Below are positions 42,080-54,034 of a stretch of 64,000 bases of DNA, piece after piece (positions within the stretch are counted from its first letter, which is position 1; each line of letters opens with the position of its first letter). The stretch lies in assembly GCF_000497045.1 (NCBI RefSeq), contig NW_015961950.1:186001-250000 (forward strand), read 5' to 3'. This DNA comes from Kalmanozyma brasiliensis GHG001 (taxonomy: Eukaryota; Basidiomycota; Ustilaginomycetes; Ustilaginales). The translations under genes and the position numbers were made by a program. The notes under the pieces were generated by a model, which searched no databases, was not told where the DNA came from, and saw nothing but the letters and a program-made list of their open reading frames with translations.

Positions 42080-43375
42080 ATGATCCGCAGCCTCACGCCT
42101 CTTCTCCGCCCGGCGGTCCGTACCAGCATCGCATCGACCTCAGCGTCGGCCTCGAGGTCGACACTGCCGGTCCGAGCATACCAAACTCGCGCAGCGCCCT
42201 TGGCAGCTGTAGCGAGGCCGAACGTAGCCAGTCGAGCCTCGCCATCCCTTCAGCCTGCCCTTTCGAAGCGCTCCTTGGCAACACAGACCACTACGCCCCA
42301 CTTTGTGATTCCAGTGATCGACTTTTCCGCCTTTGTTCGACCCGACGCCACCGACGCAGACCGAGCGAGGACATCACACGAGCTCACCCTAGCCTTCAAA
42401 TCATCGGGGTTCGCCTACCTCAGCAACCATGGCATCTCTGCCCAGCAGATCGACTCGACCTTCGCTAAATCAGCTGAGTTCTTCGAGTTGCCGATCAACA
42501 AGAAGGATGAGCTGGCATGGAAGGATCCCCGTGCCAACCGAGGCTACGTCGCTGAGGGACGAGAGCGCGTTACAAACGCCACTTCAGCAGAAGAGATTGC
42601 GGCACTTCGTGAACAGACACCCGACTACAAGGAGTCGCTCGAGATCGGCAACGATCACGACCCAGTGTGGAAGAACGAGTGGCCAGCAGAAGGCGATGTG
42701 CCGCACTTCAAGGAGACGATGCGCGCCTTCCAGACGGCTGCTCACGAGCTCCACATGAAGGTCATGTCGTCCATCGCCATTGGTCTCGGACTGAATGCTC
42801 AATTCTTTGCCGACAAGTGCAACGAGGAGTGGCACACGCTGCGTCTGCTCCACTACCCCAGTGTCAAGACGGACAAGCTCAAGGTGGAAGGCTCGGCGAG
42901 GGCGGGCGAGCACAGCGACTACGGCTCCATCACGTTGCTGTTCCAGGACAGCGTGGGTGGGTTGGAGGCCAAGAATCCGCACACGGGTGTCTACCACTCC
43001 GCGGACCCAATCCCAGGGACCATCGTCGTCAATGTCGGCGACCTCTTGGCTCGATGGTCCAACGATCAGCTGCGCTCGACATTGCACCGCGTCAAGGCTC
43101 CTCAGGCTGTGGATGCCAAAGCGGAATACACACCAACACGATACTCGATCGCCTTCTTTTGCAACCCTAACGAGAATCAGCTCATCGAAGCGCTGCCCAG
43201 CTTCGACTCTACGGATGGCCCCAAGTACGAGCGCATCTGTGAGTATCATTGATCATGGCGTTGCATTCCAGAGAAGCATGCGAGCTGACCGTAGACTTGA
43301 TTCTTTCCTCACCGTATTCTCCCATCAGTGACCAAAGACTACCTCGCCAAGCGTCTGAGCGAGACCTATGTATGA
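42080..43375 (+). CDS. Isopenicillin-N-synthase-like Fe(II)/2-oxoglutarate dioxygenase
   Basis: Exons 42080-43238 and 43329-43375 give 401 residues. Splicing replaces a short intronic tail by the family-typical end YERILTKDYLAKRLSETYV. The N-terminal 70 residues are Arg/Ser/Ala-rich, suggesting mitochondrial import. The DIOX_N region starts at IPVIDFSAF. The iron ligands are His278 and Asp280 (GEHSDYGSITLL) and His336 (STLHRV), with the 2-oxoglutarate motif R354-Y-S356. The sequence SGFAYLSNHGI is the standard family opening. Relatives include gibberellin, flavonoid and thymine-7-hydroxylase-like oxygenases; in fungi most have unknown substrates. Its position next to an ALDH and an ACMSD-like gene hints at aromatic or nucleobase catabolism. 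Confidence 0.9.
43239..43328 (+). other. Intron near the 3' end of the dioxygenase gene
   Basis: Donor GTGAGT at 43239, GCTGACC near 43285 as branch point, acceptor CATCAG ending at 43328. The 90-nt intron leaves a last exon of only 47 nt. Confidence 0.85.
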
Positions 43376-44292
43376 GCTACCGAGCCCTGACTTCCACTGG
43401 CTGTCCCTGAACGTCACCTCTGATTTGTATGATAGTGTTGAAACTGCAGAAGGCTGATATCGACTGACGTTTGCGATTGCTGTGTGCTGAATGTACAAGA
43501 GTGGGCGTGCTGAGATTGAGGTCGAGAGAAAAGGGAAATGTACCAACCACCGACCCACTCCCTCGCCCTTCCTCGTAAAAGGGGGAGCAAGAGGGAGCAT
43601 GGGTGCTAAGACGTTGGATCGCGGACCTACCCAGTCCTCGAAAGCGGTCCCTGCTAAGAAACGCTCCCGAGATGCGACTGGACAAAAGCGGTGCGAGGGC
43701 TCAGCAAACATGGTATAGAACGAGCCCCCTGGAGTCGCGAGTTGATCTAGACCACCATTGACGCTCACCTCTTGGCCATGGAAAAGCGAAGAAGCATGTC
43801 CCGGAAAGGACACACTTCAGGCCGAGGGAGCAACACTAGGCGGTCAGAAGTTTGCTGCACGAGGAAGAGAAGAAAGGAAGGTTTCGCGGTTCGAGGTGCA
43901 TCTTTATCCTCACTGACAGGCTTCTTCTCAGCAGGTCCGCAGTCAGAATCGCAAAAAATTCAAAGCGTAGATCACGTGGTGATGCCCAATTCTCAAGAGT
44001 GTCAGATCGAGGAATGTGTGAAAGAAGCGGTGGCTAGAAAAAGCGGTTGATGCGGGGTCTGAGCGTTGAGAGTGGAGGCTTGAAGCGGTGCAGCAGAAAA
44101 TGTGCGGTTGCAGGCGGCGACGTTGACCAGATGCAGCCAAATGCGCGACAGATTTCACGCTCAGCCAACTCGTTATCAAGGGTCCAACACCGACACACTC
44201 GACCATCATCTGTCCGTATCCGCTTGCTACGCTCACTCTCTCCACCATCGATTCACAGAGACTGCCTCTGACTCCACGCAAAATGAGCCAGG
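43376..44292. other. Intergenic region and leader upstream of atg9
   Basis: About 0.9 kb without a credible coding frame. The final 100 nt are a leader containing a short upstream ATG at 44283. Confidence 0.5.
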
Positions 44293-44303
44293 ATGGATCG
44301 TGA
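44283..44303 (+). promoter_or_regulatory. Six-codon uORF overlapping the atg9 start
   Basis: ATG at 44283 has A at -3 and reads six codons to TGA at 44301-44303. It overlaps the Atg9 ATG at 44293 in another frame. If present in the mRNA it would lower Atg9 translation. Confidence 0.45.
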
Positions 44304-46683
44304 CTCGCCCTTTGCAGATCCAGATCGCCCCGAACAGCCACTACCACCACCCTCAACGAGCAGCCTCAAGGCATCCATATTCGAGCAATCACGCATCGTC
44401 CATCCATCCACCAGCTTGTATCGAAGTACCATCCGTCCTCGTCAGGATGACATTCGCGAAGAGTCGTATCATGAAAGTATCCAGCCCAGCGTAGCTTCTT
44501 TGGCTGGAGCATCAAGCAGCCAGCACCCGACCCATGGCAGTCATCCGCACAACGCCAATGGTACCGGCAGCCATCGCTCCCATGCTCCCATCCGAGATCA
44601 CGACGACGGCGGCGACGATGAAGGCGAACAAGATCCCGAAGATCTTCTCTCTGATGAAGAGCTCGGTCTCATAGCTGGCGACTCTCGACGCTCCACCACA
44701 TCGACATCTCGCGGGTCAAGCAGGTCACGCAAGCAGAAAACCAACCCGTCAGACCCTCGCTCACGGGCTTCCGCCGTCGGTGGTCTCAGTGCAAAGCAGA
44801 AAGCCCTCTGGATGTGGGCCAACGTCGATAACCTCGATTCCTTCCTTCAAGAAGTCTACGCCTACTATGTCGGTCGTGGCGCCATCTGCATTGCCCTATC
44901 GCGCTCGCTCAATCTGCTCACGGTGGCCTTTGTCATCTCCTTCTCCACGTTCTTGTTCGGATGCATCGACTACTCTGCCATCCGTCATGACGGACAATTA
45001 AGCGATGTCATTGTGGGACACTGCGTCGCAGGCTTCTCGCCTTTCGCCACATTCATCGTTGTCCTCTTGCTTGCAGCAGTCGGATGGCAGGTGGTGCAGT
45101 TTGTGCTCGGACTATCGAGACTCCGAGCCATGCACCGCTTCTACGAGCAACTTCTAGGCATTCCTGATGCTGATGTGCAGTCGATCCCATGGCATGAAGT
45201 GGTGAACCGCATCTCAGCTCTGCGCGAACAGCATCCGAACACCTCACTCAGCTCCGCCGACGAGATCGAGCTGGGTGATCGCGCGTCTGCGTTACGACCT
45301 TCTCAACAGCAAAGGCTGGACGCACACGACGTCGCCAATCGACTCATGCGACAGGAGAACTATCTCATCGCCCTTTTCAACGAAAACATCCTCGACCTCT
45401 CCGTGCCCGGCCTTCGCAACAGGAGTCCGGCATTGACGCGGAGCCTGGAGTGGAATCTCAACTTCTGCCTGCTTGGCTTCCTTTTCGACTCGAATGGACA
45501 GGTGCGACATCAATTCCTCTCGGAGCGATACCGCGCAGACCTGATCGAAGGACTGCGACGACGATTCCTTTTCATGGCAGTGGTCAATGCCATCTTTGCG
45601 CCCTTCATCGTGCTGTACCTGCTGGTGTACTCCTTCTTCCGCTATTTTGAAGAGTACCACAAAGACCCTTCCAATTTGGGTTCACGGCAGTACACGCAAT
45701 ACGCACGATGGAAGTTCCGCGAGTTCAACGAGCTGCCGCATCTCTTCCGAAGGCGATGCCATACATCGTACGCGCCTGCGTCCAAGTACATCGACCAATT
45801 CCCAAAGGAGAAGACGGCGATCGTAGCACGCTTCGTAGCGTTCGTCGCCGGCTCCTTCACAGCAGTGCTCATCCTGGCCTCGGTGATCGATCCGGATCTC
45901 TTCGTTCACTTCAACATCACCCCGCAGCGCAATGTGCTCTTCTACATTGGAGTGTTCGGTGCGATCCTTGCGGCATCACGAGGGATGATACCAGACGAGC
46001 ATCTGGTCTTCGAACCAGAAGCGATGCTTCGAGAGGTGATCCAACACACGCACTACTTGCCCGAAGACTGGAAGGGGCGCTTCCATTCGGCTCAGGTGCA
46101 TCAGGCCTTCGGGCAGCTGTACACGCTCAAGATCTACATCTTCTTCCAGGAGCTGCTGAGCGTGGTGACGACACCTTTTGTGTTGTGGCTCTCGCTGCCC
46201 TCATGCGCGCCGGATTTGATCGACTTCTTGCGCAAGTACACCATCCACATTGACGGGCTTGGACACGTGTGTTCGTTTGCGGTGTTCGACTTTGCCAGAC
46301 AGCCAACGGCGAGTACGATGGGCGGAGCAGCAGCGAGGGGGATCCATCAGACGGGGAAGAGCGGCGGAAGGAGGAAGGATCGAGCACTGCGGAACGGGAT
46401 GCGGGAGGGAAAGATGGAGCAGAGCATCCTCGGGTTCAGGGCGAACCATCCGGATTGGGATCCGGCAGCGCATGCGAGCACAGCATCCATCCATCGTGGT
46501 GAAGATGGCTTGAGAAGCGGAGATGCACCTGTTGCCTCGTCGCAGTTGCAAGGATACGGCAACGGGCTCGCCAAGTCAGAGACCCCGACTACGACCGCTG
46601 GTGGGGGAGCCAAGGTCAAGGACTTGATCGATCACATCTATCGGGGCAGTGGAGCGGCTGCTGGAGGTGGCAGCAGGTGGTGA
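44293..46683 (+). CDS. ATG9: Autophagy-related protein 9 (lipid scramblase)
   Basis: 796 residues, single exon. The N-terminal 170 residues are hydrophilic with an acidic patch (GEQDPEDLLSDEELGLIAG). The Atg9 core starts at QKALWMWANVDNLDSFLQEV, followed by YYVGRGAICIALSRSLNLL, and has the conserved helices and re-entrant segments: FVISFSTFLFGCIDY, ENYLIALFNENILDLSVP, KFREFNELPHLFRRR, YIGVFGAILAASRGMIP, EDWKGRFHSAQVHQAFGQLY and ELLSVVTTPFVLWLSLP. The C-terminal tail of about 120 residues is low in complexity. Atg9 trimers on small vesicles scramble phospholipids and seed the autophagosome membrane, working with Atg2 and Atg18. ATG 44293 has a good context (A at -3, G at +4). No convincing partner gene lies nearby. 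Confidence 0.96.
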   Translation: MDRDSPFADPDRPEQPLPPPSTSSLKASIFEQSRIVHPSTSLYRSTIRPRQDDIREESYHESIQPSVASLAGASSSQHPTHGSHPHNANGTGSHRSHAPIRDHDDGGDDEGEQDPEDLLSDEELGLIAGDSRRSTTSTSRGSSRSRKQKTNPSDPRSRASAVGGLSAKQKALWMWANVDNLDSFLQEVYAYYVGRGAICIALSRSLNLLTVAFVISFSTFLFGCIDYSAIRHDGQLSDVIVGHCVAGFSPFATFIVVLLLAAVGWQVVQFVLGLSRLRAMHRFYEQLLGIPDADVQSIPWHEVVNRISALREQHPNTSLSSADEIELGDRASALRPSQQQRLDAHDVANRLMRQENYLIALFNENILDLSVPGLRNRSPALTRSLEWNLNFCLLGFLFDSNGQVRHQFLSERYRADLIEGLRRRFLFMAVVNAIFAPFIVLYLLVYSFFRYFEEYHKDPSNLGSRQYTQYARWKFREFNELPHLFRRRCHTSYAPASKYIDQFPKEKTAIVARFVAFVAGSFTAVLILASVIDPDLFVHFNITPQRNVLFYIGVFGAILAASRGMIPDEHLVFEPEAMLREVIQHTHYLPEDWKGRFHSAQVHQAFGQLYTLKIYIFFQELLSVVTTPFVLWLSLPSCAPDLIDFLRKYTIHIDGLGHVCSFAVFDFARQPTASTMGGAAARGIHQTGKSGGRRKDRALRNGMREGKMEQSILGFRANHPDWDPAAHASTASIHRGEDGLRSGDAPVASSQLQGYGNGLAKSETPTTTAGGGAKVKDLIDHIYRGSGAAAGGGSRW

Positions 46684-47890
46684 TTCCATTTGTGTACACC
46701 GGCAACAGCAATGGGTACTTTGTCAAATCGCTGCTCAAGGATGATCGCTCAGACGGCAAAGGAAGCGTCCTGTCCACAGATATGTATGTGCACCGGCCAG
46801 CTCAGGGTCCAGCAAGAAGATTGAGCGCCTGAGTGGAATGCGTACCGATGTAGCCGCCTGCAGGAAGCAGCGGATGCCGAAAGCAGCTCCTCACTTTGAC
46901 TGCAAGGCAGGGCTGAGCAGGGACGCGTACAGGCTCTGATTTTCAGGCTCATACACGAGCTGTGAGACTGAGCTGCTGCCGCAAAGACTGAAATGGAGGC
47001 CGAAAATGGACGGAAATTCGGATGGAAAAGGGACGTCGCCATCTGCTGCCGGATTCATCGTTGGTCAAGCAGGCTCAGTCAGGCCATCAGAAGTCGAATC
47101 GGGCTCAGGAATCGTGGCTCATCGCCTGTCTGGTGCTGCTACTGCTGCCTCTTTAAATCGCGTCTCCAACGCTTCTGAGCGTGGTTGGTTAGCTCGCTCG
47201 GCCTTCTTGCCATCTGGGTGACATCCGTCGATCCTTCCCCATCTCGACCACCACCTTCTCGCTTTCACCCACTCGCGTCATCATCTTCTTTTCTCGCTCT
47301 TCTCTTTCCGCGATTGCTTCCTTGGTTCCCTCAATTGACTGCGCTCTTCGATCACGACGCCCGACCAGCATTCGACAACATCGCCGCATTCGCGCGCAAC
47401 TCCCCACGGCCGCAGCCACGTTCCAGTAGACCAACATCATCGCAGCTACCTCAGAAGTCGATCCCATCACCACGCTACGGATTACCAGCTGCGACGGTTC
47501 GACCTTTGCATCCACACGTATCGGTCGCACGTATCGCCGGACGAATCCTTCGTCATCTTTCGCAAAGCCGAGGACGCGACTCGCTCAAACTCGATCTCGG
47601 AGTCCACCCATGCCTTGCCATCAAGCCAATCTCCTCTTCTAGGCTACTGATACCCTCTCGCGCTATCGGATCGTCGCTTGACAAGGCCTCAGCGCGTCTC
47701 GACCTCATCAAGGCTACAACGATTCTGTGCTCGACGTGACGTTCTGACTCGCGTCGCATCCTTGTTCTCCTGCAGCGAGAGACTAGCAGCTTGTCCATCG
47801 AGACATCGGCATCCCCCTGATTCGAAAGTAGAGCATCATCGTCGATCAGCGAACGCGCGCTGACTCGGCTTTCTCGCTCTCCGGCGCGTC
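46684..47890. other. Promoter and long leader of the Snf5 gene
   Basis: 1.2 kb with no domain-bearing frame. The last 600 nt are C/T-rich with several short upstream ATG frames. Confidence 0.5.
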
Positions 47891-48873
47891 ATGGATCCCA
47901 ACATGTTCGGCAACAACTTTGCCGGCATGTTCGGCCAGCAGCAACCGCAGCCTAATGCAGGTGGCGGTGGCAGCGGCATGGACACCAACAACATGGGCGG
48001 CATCAACCCTGCCATGTTCGGTGGCATCGACCTCAGCACCTTGCAGAACAACCCACAGCTGGCTGCCGCGCTACTTCAACAGCAACAACAGGCTCAACAA
48101 CAGCAGCAACAGCAACAGCAACAGCAACCATCGCAACCCAGCACACCACAGCAGGCGCGCTTCAACCCGGGCATGTTCAACCCGGCCATGATGGGACTCG
48201 ACCAGAACAATCCTGGCGGCGCAGCCTTCAACATGCAGGCTCTTCAGCGTGCAGCTGCAGCTGGCGGCGGCAACAATCCTTTGGCTTCCTTCAACCCGCA
48301 GATGCTATTGCAACAGCAACAACAGCTCCAGCAACAGCAGCAGCAGCAACAGCGTCAAGGCACACCACAGCAGCAACAGAGCGGCCAAGCGTCACGGTGG
48401 CCTCCACAGCAACAACAGCAGCAGCAGCCGCAGCAGCAACAGCAGATGCAACAGAACTTGCTCGCTCAGCTGCAGAACGGCGGAGGTGGTATGTTCAACA
48501 ACTTTGGCCAGATGGGACAACAGCAGCAGCAACCTCCGCAACAGCAGCAGCAGCAACCTCAGCAGCAGCAGTTCGGAAATGGTCAGTTCAACCCCGCCGC
48601 TTTGATGAATCCACAGATGATGGCCATGTTCCAGCAGAACCCTATGCAGGCTATGCAAGCGATGCAGGCGCTCGGTCAGCTCAACCCGGGAGCCTTCCCT
48701 CCCGGCGCTTTCAATCAGCTCATGATGCAACAGCAACAACAACAACAGCAACAGAATCAGGCCGGCGGCTCGACACAACAGGGCCAATTCCCTGGTATGT
48801 TTCAGCAGGGTCAAAATGGAAACATGGGCGGCATGATGGATCCCGCTGCGTTGATGGGGGGCATGTCGAATCA

Positions 48874-48912
<39 letters not shown>

Positions 48913-51900
48913 CAATATGTTCCCCGGGGGCACTCCTGCTGCTGGCACTTCGCCGATCAGACAGACCTCTGCGCTTCCACAAGGCCAGCCACCAAACGGT
49001 CTCCCAGCGTATCTGCAGGCCAGCAACCAGAATGCGATGCAGGCAGCTCAGTCCTCTCCTGCCTCTTCGCATCAGCAGCCTGGCACCCCTCAGACTCAAC
49101 AGCAGCAGCTCAACGCTGGCAACGGCCCCGTGCCTTCCACTCCCACGACCGCGACTAAGCCCAAGGCGCCGCGAAAGAAGTCTGAAAAGAAGACCACTGC
49201 CAAGTCGCAGCAAGCGCCGAACCAGACCCCGGTCATGCAGGCCGCGAACGCCTCTGGGACCCAAAGCATGCAGCCATCTCCTAGCGCTTCGTCAATAGCT
49301 GGCATCCAGGGTGCTTCCCTCCCTGGCAGCGCTTTCGAACGCTCGCGGAGTCACACACGGTCGCCAAGTCTCTCAGTTGGGGGCCAAGGTACACCAGCGC
49401 AGATGCACACCCTGCCCCCTGGGATGCAAAGCATGCCGCAGCAACAGCAGCAGCAGCCACAGCAGCAGCCACAGCAGATGCCACCGCAGATGCCACCGCA
49501 GATGGTGATGCCGGGACAGCAGGGACAGCCAGGTCAACCGGGTCAAGCACCGCAACAGCAGGTGGTCCCACCCAATTGGATGCCGAGTCTGAACCCGCAG
49601 CAGCAGTCCGCTGTCTTGCAAAGAGCGCTCGCCCTCGCCAAAGCGCAGGAAGGCTCCGGTCTCACCCCAGTGCACACGCTCATGCAAATGGGCTATCTCT
49701 TCCTCAAAGCTTCAAGTTTGCCCGGCGGTTCTCACCCGTCGATGATGCCAAACGGCGGCATGGTGCTTACCATCAACGAAGCACGTGGAATTGGTCTCAT
49801 TCCCCAACAAGGCGGGCAACCAGGCGGTCCCTCGGCTCCGAACGTGCCAGGTCAGCAACAGCAGCAGCAACCTCAGCGACAGCCTTCGTTAGGTGCCATG
49901 CAGCCTCAGCCTCCCCAACAGCAACAGCAGCAATCACAGCAGCAACCTGGGTTCGGCGCTCCGCCATTGACGCCTCAGCAGCAGCAGCAACAGCAAATGA
50001 TGCTCGCGATGCAACAGCAGCAACAGCAGATGCAGCAGCAACACCAAATGCACCAACAGCAGGCCCCTCTCGTTGCACCTCAGCTCGGTCATCCACACGG
50101 ACAGCGTCCAAGCACACCAGCGGGTCAACACGCCTCTCCCTCGAGCATGCGTGCGCCTTCGCCCATGGGTCCGGTCGGAGCCACTTCCAGCCCAGGCATG
50201 GCCAACAAGCCGCGACCACGCCAGCCAAGTCTCGCTTTGAGCGCATCTGGTCGTCCAGACTCTCGCGGCGGACCTGTGCCGCCCGGATTCCAGCAAGGGG
50301 GGCCGCAAGGTCTGATGGCACCCCCTCCTGCTCCAGGGCAACTCCCTCCAGGGATGCAGCCTGGTATGGCGATGCCGCCTGGCATGGTACAAGGACCGGG
50401 TGGTCAACTGCCCCCAGGCTTTGGACCTCCCAGTGGAGCTCAAATGGGCCCAGACGCGACGCCTCCCATGCTGAAGCAGCAAGGGCGACGTCCCTCGATG
50501 GCGCAAGATCCATCCCTTGCCGCTACGCCAGACCATAGGAGACCTCCAATCGCTGGCTCTGCTCCTCCCGGCATGGAAGGTATCGCAGCTTCGACGCCGG
50601 ATCCCATGATGATGGCTGCAGCAAGTGCCGCGGCCGGGCAGCCGTCGGCGCAGGCGCAGCTCATTGGCAGCTTTGGCGGTGTCGCACCCACCCTTAAGGG
50701 GCGCAAGGTTTCTCAAGTCGGCGCAGCAGGTCTTTCCGTTGCTCCAGCCGTGCCCGGTGTTGTGGCGCAGCCTGGCGTTCCGACGACGAGCGAAGCACCC
50801 GCTGCTCAAGACGCGGCAGCGGACGCCACTGTTGCCACTGGCAAGCCTACCACGCTGGCCGGCAGTACTCCCGCTTTCGCCCACACTGTGCCCTCAAACT
50901 TGGCCGACATGCCAATGCTGCTGGGTGGACCTGCGCCCAAAGAGTCGGCGGTTGGCACACCCATTACGCATTTCAATACCCGTGTCACCAAGCTCGACGA
51001 TGCTATGCGGCCTCAACAAGCAGCCGATGCCAAAGACGACGGGCCCGACTCCGAGGCCAACAAGACGGACGAGCCAGTGTGGACGCCGCTCACCACGGAT
51101 CAAGAGACCGAGCTGGCTGGCATCATGAAGCGTGATCTGGAATACGAGAAGCTCTTCCGACAGCAGCAGCACGACATGGAAAGGTCGCTCAAGGATCGCA
51201 TCGACAGGGTCAGACCACCGCGCAGGAAGGCAACGGATGGCAGCATCACCAGGCCGAAACCGGTGGCATGGTGGGAGCGTCCTGAAGAGGAAGACACCTC
51301 CGGTTTGGCGCGCGACGCGTTCCGACCCTTCGGCGTGCTCTTCCCCAACCAAAAACGAGCGGAGCTCGACCAGGGCCACCGCGGACACCGACCTCACATT
51401 CCACTCAAGCGCTCGCTCATGGAGATGGTCTCGCAACAGGGCGAAGATCTGGTCCCGATCAGACTCGAGATTGATCACGAGCACTGGAGGCTACGGGACA
51501 CGTTCACCTGGAACGCGCAAGACTCTCACATCAACGTCGAAGCGTTTGCCGTGTCGATTTGCGAGGACATCGGACTGCCGGCGTCCGTGTTTGTTCCACA
51601 AATCAAGGAACAGATCAACACGCAGATCCTTGATCACCAGACCACCAGCGCCTTCAAGGCCAAGCCCACGTTCGATTTCGGCCTCGACACGAAGGAAGGC
51701 AAGGGCTCGCTGGAGGATGACGATCTCCTTTGGTGGTCCAAGTGGCGAAGCAAGGTCGACTGCGTGCCCTTTGGTGTCAAGCCATCTGCGGCTGCGACCG
51801 AAGCAGGAGCCGACGGCACTGACGCTGACGTCGCTATGCACGTGGAGGACAACAGCAGCGAAGAGGACGATGCGCGATCGGAACCTCCCGAGATCGTCGA

Positions 51901-54034
51901 CACGACCCCGGCTGAAGAGCTGCGCATGATGATCAAGCTCGACATCACGGTGGGTGCGATGAATCTGGTCGATCAATTCGAGTGGGACGCCAACGAGACG
52001 GACCCTATGGCCGCCGAGAAGTTTGCCGAGGCCTTTGCCACTGATCTCGGCCTTGCTGGCGAGTTCAAGACGGCGATTGCACACTCGATCCGAGAGCAAG
52101 TGTCGGTACACGTCAAGTCGCTCGCAATGACGGGTCACACCTTTGACGGCCGACCGATTGCCGATGAAGAGCTGCGTGCTGCTTTCCTCGGTCCCGTCAG
52201 CAAGTCCAACCTGTCGAGGGGCGAGATCGAGTCGTATCACTTTACGCCTCGCCTGCTCCAGCTCACCGAAGCCGAGATCGATCGTCTGGACCGCGAGCGC
52301 GAGCGCGAGGCACGCCGAAAGCGTCGTCAGACTCGTGGTCGTCGCGGCATCAACCTGCCCGACCGCGATCCCCAAAAGACGCAACGCACGCCAGCTGTAT
52401 TTGGCATCCAGACGGCACAACCCGATGCCGCCAATGCGCTTCAGAACGCTAATGGTCTCAGCGATCGATACGGTGGCATGTCGACGCGCCGAGCAGCAGC
52501 TGCAGCCGCCAACGCATCAATCGCACCATCGCAGGCTCATGACCTGGACACGCCCACACCGGGTCCCGAGGGACTTGGTCTGCCTGATCGCAAGAAGCCC
52601 AAGGTCAACCACCACGCCATCCACTTCGACTTTCCCGGTGGTCTGGGTCGCGATTCAGACCCTGGCGGACCCAAGTTTGCCCCTGAGTACACGGAGGAAG
52701 AAGCCAAGAAGCGTGCTCGTTCGCCCGAGAACCAGGCGACTGGCTCGCAGGCAGAGAAGCAAGCTCCCAAGCTGGTCTCGCTCTCATACGCGCAGCGCAA
52801 CAACGTGCGTCCCGAGGACTTGGAGCGACAACATCCCAACTTCCACGAGGGCATGTGGCACTGTTCGAATTGCGGCATTCCTGGCACACTGGCGCCAGGT
52901 CGACGAAAGGGACCTCTGGGCGACAAGTCGCTGTGTGGGCCATGCGGCAAATACTACCACCGTCACCGCAAGGTCATCTTCTTGGAGTACACGCGCGATC
53001 CGCTGGTCCACTTGAAGCAGCAGCAGACGCTGAACCGCAAGATGGGCATCTCGAACCCGGTCATCGACACTGCGCTGCTCAACGCGCTGGGAGAACAGGA
53101 GGACTCGACGGAGCCCGCGAGCGCTGCCGACACGCCCAAGGCGGGCGGAGACGACTCGATGGGCGTGGATGGCAACGGGGTGCGACGAAGAGGCCGACCC
53201 CCGGCGTCGTCACGTGGGGTGAGCCGCGGTGATGGCGGCGATCATTCCGACGAGGATCTGCCGTTCGAGATGGTAGGAAGCCCGGACGACAGCGACTCGT
53301 CTTCGAGATCGAGCAGTCCCGAGCCAGGGCCGCGATCTCGCAAGTCGGCGTCGCAGTCGGTTGTCAATGAGGAGACCCCTCAGCCTGTACGACGAGCAGC
53401 AGCCGAGAGTGCGCGCGACAAGGTGACAGCCGCTTTTGCTTCGGCTGAAGCTGGCACGGAAGCGGGAGCGGCTGCGGCACCGCCGATGGCGGCCAACGAC
53501 GAAGCAGACGTCAAGAAGGAAGCGGACGTTGCGGGCGAAGCCAGCACTGACACCGTCGACACATCTGCGTCTGCGCTCGGCAACGCTCCCTCTGCTGCTG
53601 CGGTAGTCATGGCCGGCTCGCCGTCCGCTCAGTCGGCTGCTGCCGGTACACCGACCATGTCGAACGCCTCGCCGCGCATGGCAGCCATCCCAGGCGCTAC
53701 GCCTCCCGACTGGCTCAGCCAGTCAGGCGCCGCGCTGAAAGCTCGCTACCCGAACGACCGGTTCGAGATTCAGCAACGACCCCGTCCCGCCGGCGTGCCA
53801 CCCCCGCCCCAACCCGAGTGGCGAGTCCGCTGTCTCGACTGCCCAGGCAAGCTGTACACGCCCGGACCGGGAGAGAGTCTCAACAACTTTGAGATTCATC
53901 TGCGCAACCGTCTGCACCGAGCCAACGTCAACAAGCGGGTGTACGGCAACTCGGGTCCGCCCGCCACAGCATCGCCCGGCGCAGGTGGTTCGCCACATAA
54001 GAGCCCGAGCGTCCCACATGCACCGGCACCCTGA
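47891..54034 (+). CDS. SNF5: Snf5/SMARCB1 subunit of the SWI/SNF chromatin remodeller, Gln-rich
   Basis: 2,047 residues in one exon. Residues 1 to about 800 are dominated by Gln, Met, Pro and Gly, with long polyglutamine runs. A conserved helical block at about 560-635 (NPQQQSAVLQRALALAKAQ) interrupts them. The SNF5 domain runs from about 1140 (RDAFRPFGVLFPNQ) to about 1460. It holds two repeats: LVPIRLEIDHEHWRLRDTF with FAVSICEDIGLP, and LRMMIKLDITVGAMNLVDQF with FATDLGLAGEF. A GATA-like finger follows, C1658-x2-C1661 and C1682-x2-C1685, spacing 20. The far C-terminus has a C2H2-like unit, C1981-x2-C1984-x18-H2003-x5-H2009. Snf5 contacts the nucleosome acidic patch and transcription activators in the nucleus. 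The protein is more than twice the size of yeast Snf5 (905 aa). Confidence 0.95.
48878..48910 (+). repeat. (CAG)11 microsatellite within the Snf5 polyglutamine tract
   Basis: Eleven uninterrupted CAG codons, the longest pure run among many mixed CAG/CAA runs between 48070 and 50060. Pure runs are prone to slippage, mixed ones less so. Confidence 0.95.

Noticed and set aside
48070..50060. Glutamine-coding repeats considered as a CRISPR-like or tandem-repeat array
   Set aside because: They are irregular CAG/CAA codon runs inside one open frame, not spaced direct repeats.
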